From Tiamatella sp964451715 (lineage in GTDB: Archaea > Thermoproteota > Thermoprotei_A > Sulfolobales > Acidilobaceae), in the NCBI GenBank assembly GCA_964451715.1, contig CAYVIZ010000010.1, positions 1 to 31,778 of the forward strand: DNA of 31,778 bases, in the 5' to 3' direction. The first letter of the stretch is position 1; every line of letters starts with the position of its first letter. A model generated the notes under the pieces. That model was not told the DNA's origin. It worked only from the letters and a program-made list of their open reading frames with translations, and did no database searches. Positions 29,674-31,778 of the stretch are shown piece by piece. Both the position numbers and the translations under genes were made by a program.

Positions 29674-30828
29674 ATGGTCAAGACAACTATAAGCGTGATA
29701 AAAGCCGATATAGGCTCGCTCGCCGGGCACCATGTAGTACACCCGGACACGATGGCGGCTGCATCAAAGGTTCTAGTCGACGCTAAGAGGGAGGGCCTGA
29801 TAAAGGACTTCTATGTAACCCATGTAGGAGATGACTTGCAGCTCATAATGACCCATGACAAGGGGGAAGACAGCCCTGACATACACGGCCTGGCATGGAA
29901 GGCGTTCAGCGAAGCCGCTAAGGTAGCGAAGGACCTAGGCCTATATGCAGCCGGCCAAGATCTTCTCTCAGACGCGTTCTCGGGCAACATAAGAGGACTA
30001 GGCCCCGGAGTCGCTGAAATGGAGATCGAGGAGAGGCCTGCGGAGCCTATAATAGTCTTCATGGCAGACAAAACCGAGCCCGGAGCATTCAATATGCCCT
30101 TATACAAGATATTCGCCGACCCCTTCAACACGGCAGGCCTCGTAATAGACCCCAGAATGCATGGAGGCTTCATATTCCAAATACTAGACGTCTTCGAGGG
30201 CAAGGTAGTGGAGCTCAAAGCGCCCGAGGAGTCATACGATATCCTGGCATTGATAGGGACGCCTGGCAGGTACGTGGTGAAGAGGGTTTACAGGAAATCG
30301 GATCACGAGATAGGGGCAGTAGTCAGCAGTGAGAGACTAAACCTTATAGCAGGCAAGTACGTAGGAAAAGACGACCCGGTAGCCATAGTCCGGGCTCAGA
30401 GCGGGTTCCCTGCAACGGGAGAAGTGCTGGAGCCCTTCGCCTTCCCCCACCTGGTAGCCGGGTGGATGAGGGGGAGCCACCATGGACCACTAATGCCTGT
30501 AGGACTAAGGCATGCCAAGTGCACGAGATTCGACGGCCCCCCCAGGATAGCAGCGCTAGGCTTCCAGGTGAAGAACGGCAGGCTCATCGGTCCAGCCGAC
30601 CTATTCGACGACCCAGCCTTCGACGAGGCCAGGAGAACAGCCAGCCAAATAGCCGACTACCTACGCCGCCACGGCCCCTTCATGCCCCACCGCCTAGGCC
30701 CAGAGGAGATGGAGTACACCACCCTCCCAGACGTGTTGGAGAAGCTGAAGGATAGATTCGTGAAGACAGACATAGGATACAAGGCCAAGACAAGGCACAG
30801 CGACATGCTGGAGGAAATACACGACTAA
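29674..30828 (+). CDS. fbp: Fructose-1,6-bisphosphate aldolase/phosphatase
   Basis: Bifunctional gluconeogenic enzyme of archaea that both condenses triose phosphates and removes the 1-phosphate. The N-terminal metal site KADIGSLAGHH, Tyr229 and Lys232 (GKYVGKDD; Lys forms the Schiff base in the characterised homologue) are present. So are GDDLQL, MADKTEPGAFN and FAFPHLVAGWMRGSHHGP. Length 384 aa is typical. ATG 29674 follows GGAGGAGCGTGA. It is followed after 84 nt by triosephosphate isomerase, the previous step in gluconeogenesis. Codons here prefer C and A in the third position more than in the first 10 kb. Confidence 0.97.
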   Translation: MVKTTISVIKADIGSLAGHHVVHPDTMAAASKVLVDAKREGLIKDFYVTHVGDDLQLIMTHDKGEDSPDIHGLAWKAFSEAAKVAKDLGLYAAGQDLLSDAFSGNIRGLGPGVAEMEIEERPAEPIIVFMADKTEPGAFNMPLYKIFADPFNTAGLVIDPRMHGGFIFQILDVFEGKVVELKAPEESYDILALIGTPGRYVVKRVYRKSDHEIGAVVSSERLNLIAGKYVGKDDPVAIVRAQSGFPATGEVLEPFAFPHLVAGWMRGSHHGPLMPVGLRHAKCTRFDGPPRIAALGFQVKNGRLIGPADLFDDPAFDEARRTASQIADYLRRHGPFMPHRLGPEEMEYTTLPDVLEKLKDRFVKTDIGYKAKTRHSDMLEEIHD

Positions 30829-30912
30829 GCAAGTTAAACCCCCTCCTTTTTCCTGGTTCAAACCATACTACAGAAACACTCCAAGAAACAACTCACCGCA
30901 TAGGTGGACGAA

Positions 30913-31593
30913 TTGAAGCCCATACTAGTAGTCAACTACAAGGCCTACCCCTCCAGCCACGGCGAGCCCGCTGCCAGGATAGCGGAGAAAGCCGCGGAGC
31001 TCGCCTCGACCCATAATGTCAGGATAATCCTCGCAGTACCAGCAACAGAGGTGTACAGGCTCTCCAAAATACACGACGACATATTCATACAGGGAGTAAA
31101 ACCCGTTCCCCAGGGAGCCTACACTGGAAGCATAACAGTGGAGATGGCCGTCTCGGCGGGGGCACGCGGCATCCTACTCAACCACAGCGAGAACAAGATG
31201 CTTTACCGCGACATACAACACATTATACAACGCACCAGCCTGGAAACACTGGTATGCGCCGAGACACCGGAAGAAGCCGCAGCGGTATCCATGCTCAAGC
31301 CCAGCATGATAGCAGTAGAACCCCCGGAACTGATAGGCACAGGAATACCCGTATCAAAGGCAAAGCCGGAGATAATCATAAACACAGTAGAACTAGTAAG
31401 AAAACACAACCCAGACATACCAATACTCACAGGCGCAGGCATATCGGAACCCGACGACGCCGTCAAAGCCCTCCAGCTAGGAAGCCAAGGAATACTAGTA
31501 GCATCCTCCATAATGAAAGCCAGCCAACCGGAAGCCAAACTAGAACAATTCACGGAAGCCCTAGAAAAGACGGTCAATTTAAACGCTTCATAA
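30913..31593 (+). CDS. tpiA: Triosephosphate isomerase, archaeal type
   Basis: Interconverts dihydroxyacetone phosphate and glyceraldehyde 3-phosphate. The protein is 226 aa, the short archaeal form. NYK at 8-10 gives catalytic Lys10, LLNHSEN holds His91, VEPPELIGTG holds Glu136, and GAGI is the phosphate-binding region. The start is TTG 30913 with AGGTGG about 6 nt upstream; GTG 30904 lies inside that site. The last 200 nt of the gene are strikingly poor in T on the coding strand. Confidence 0.96.
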   Translation: MKPILVVNYKAYPSSHGEPAARIAEKAAELASTHNVRIILAVPATEVYRLSKIHDDIFIQGVKPVPQGAYTGSITVEMAVSAGARGILLNHSENKMLYRDIQHIIQRTSLETLVCAETPEEAAAVSMLKPSMIAVEPPELIGTGIPVSKAKPEIIINTVELVRKHNPDIPILTGAGISEPDDAVKALQLGSQGILVASSIMKASQPEAKLEQFTEALEKTVNLNAS

Positions 31594-31598
31594 TTCTT

Positions 31599-31632
31599 TA
31601 TCCTTATATTTTTACGGTCAAACGTTTTTATA
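31599..31632 (+). terminator. T-rich region after tpiA
   Basis: Short T runs (ATTTTTAC, GTTTTTATAC) follow the tpiA stop in otherwise non-coding DNA, as expected for archaeal intrinsic termination. The second run also resembles a TATA box, so the reading is uncertain. Confidence 0.35.
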
Positions 31633-31720
31633 CTCTAGCAAAGCAATGAAGTATAAATCATGTATTTTCGTATACTAGTTAGCACAGATTAGATTTTCAA
31701 CTCTAGTTTCAAGGGAGAAA

Positions 31721-31778
31721 TCACTCCTTCCTCAGGCTTATGTACGTCTTCTCGATAGACTTTACAAATTGTTTAAGA
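31721..31778 (-). CDS. Possible C-terminus of a minus-strand gene (cut by window)
   Basis: The minus strand from the window edge reads LKQFVKSIEKTYISLRKE and then TGA at 31721-31723. The amphipathic, charged composition suits a protein C-terminus converging on tpiA, but 18 residues are too few to identify it. It could also be chance. Confidence 0.3.
   Translation of the reverse strand, partial: LKQFVKSIEKTYISLRKE

Noticed and set aside
30853..30866. GGTTCAAACC, resembling a tRNA T-loop
   Set aside because: The flanking bases do not form a T-stem, and no acceptor or anticodon arm is found around it.
31254..31649. A 131-codon plus-strand frame over the end of tpiA
   Set aside because: It is the +2 shadow of tpiA, rich in Arg/His/Thr due to the skewed composition, and has no ribosome binding site.
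31646..31678. A ten-codon plus-strand ORF after tpiA, near a TATA-like TTTTTATAC
   Set aside because: Too short to support; the upstream T run fits a terminator equally well.

Overview
The window looks like chromosomal DNA of a hyperthermophilic crenarchaeon (Thermoproteota), most likely Desulfurococcales-like. Crenarchaeal or archaeal markers include a WhiP-type initiator-like protein, RpoG/Rpb8, an SmAP3-type Lsm protein, TFE-alpha, aMBF1, aRF1, ABCE1, PAN, a thermosome subunit, archaeosine transglycosylase and the bifunctional FBP aldolase/phosphatase. Genes are densely packed. Many starts are TTG or GTG set 5-9 nt after a GGTG/GAGG-type ribosome binding site, so several starts are moved downstream of the longest ORF. 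I see no rRNA, tRNA, CRISPR array or insertion sequence. No gene-free stretch exceeds 300 nt; the longest is 9683-9919.

Layout. 1-2180: divergent surE (its 3' end cut by the window) and a cyclic-2,3-diphosphoglycerate-synthetase-like GTPase. 2212-4249: small proteins of unknown function, two of them with a similar four-Cys pattern and one with a winged helix. 4274-7750: an M50-type membrane protease, NadM, aRF1, a TsaC/Sua5 (YrdC) protein and a thioredoxin-fold-like small protein. 7780-9682: ornithine carbamoyltransferase, divergent from an unknown small gene plus a winged-helix (DUF4443-like) gene. 9920-17416: a long minus-strand run, in transcription order aMBF1, HflX, Trm56, TFE, a C5 DNA methyltransferase, a SPOUT-like protein, a PhoU/RCK_C tandem protein, NreA and WhiP, mostly overlapping or nearly touching. 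17571-21386: PAN, a PUA protein, TgtA and Lsm. 21493-25936: RpoG, a membrane-anchored HerA-like ATPase, an AK6-like kinase and a thermosome subunit. 26100-31593: S17e, a MoaD-like/phosphoribosyltransferase fusion, a Cgi121-like KEOPS subunit, ABCE1, FBP aldolase/phosphatase and triosephosphate isomerase.

Most of the window is information-processing housekeeping. TsaC/Sua5 and Cgi121 belong to the t6A tRNA modification pathway. aRF1 and ABCE1 act in translation termination and recycling. Trm56, TgtA and the PUA protein concern tRNA modification. Fbp and TpiA are neighbouring steps of gluconeogenesis.

The most unusual observations are: an 18-bp motif present three times around whiP (candidate replication-origin or regulator sites); a ubiquitin-like domain ending in Gly-Gly fused in frame to a phosphoribosyltransferase; a TgtA with one of four zinc ligands replaced by Ser and a convergent stand-alone PUA gene that carries a perfect palindrome at its start; a PAN without a recognisable HbYX tail; and an orphan C5 methyltransferase inside a transcription/translation operon.
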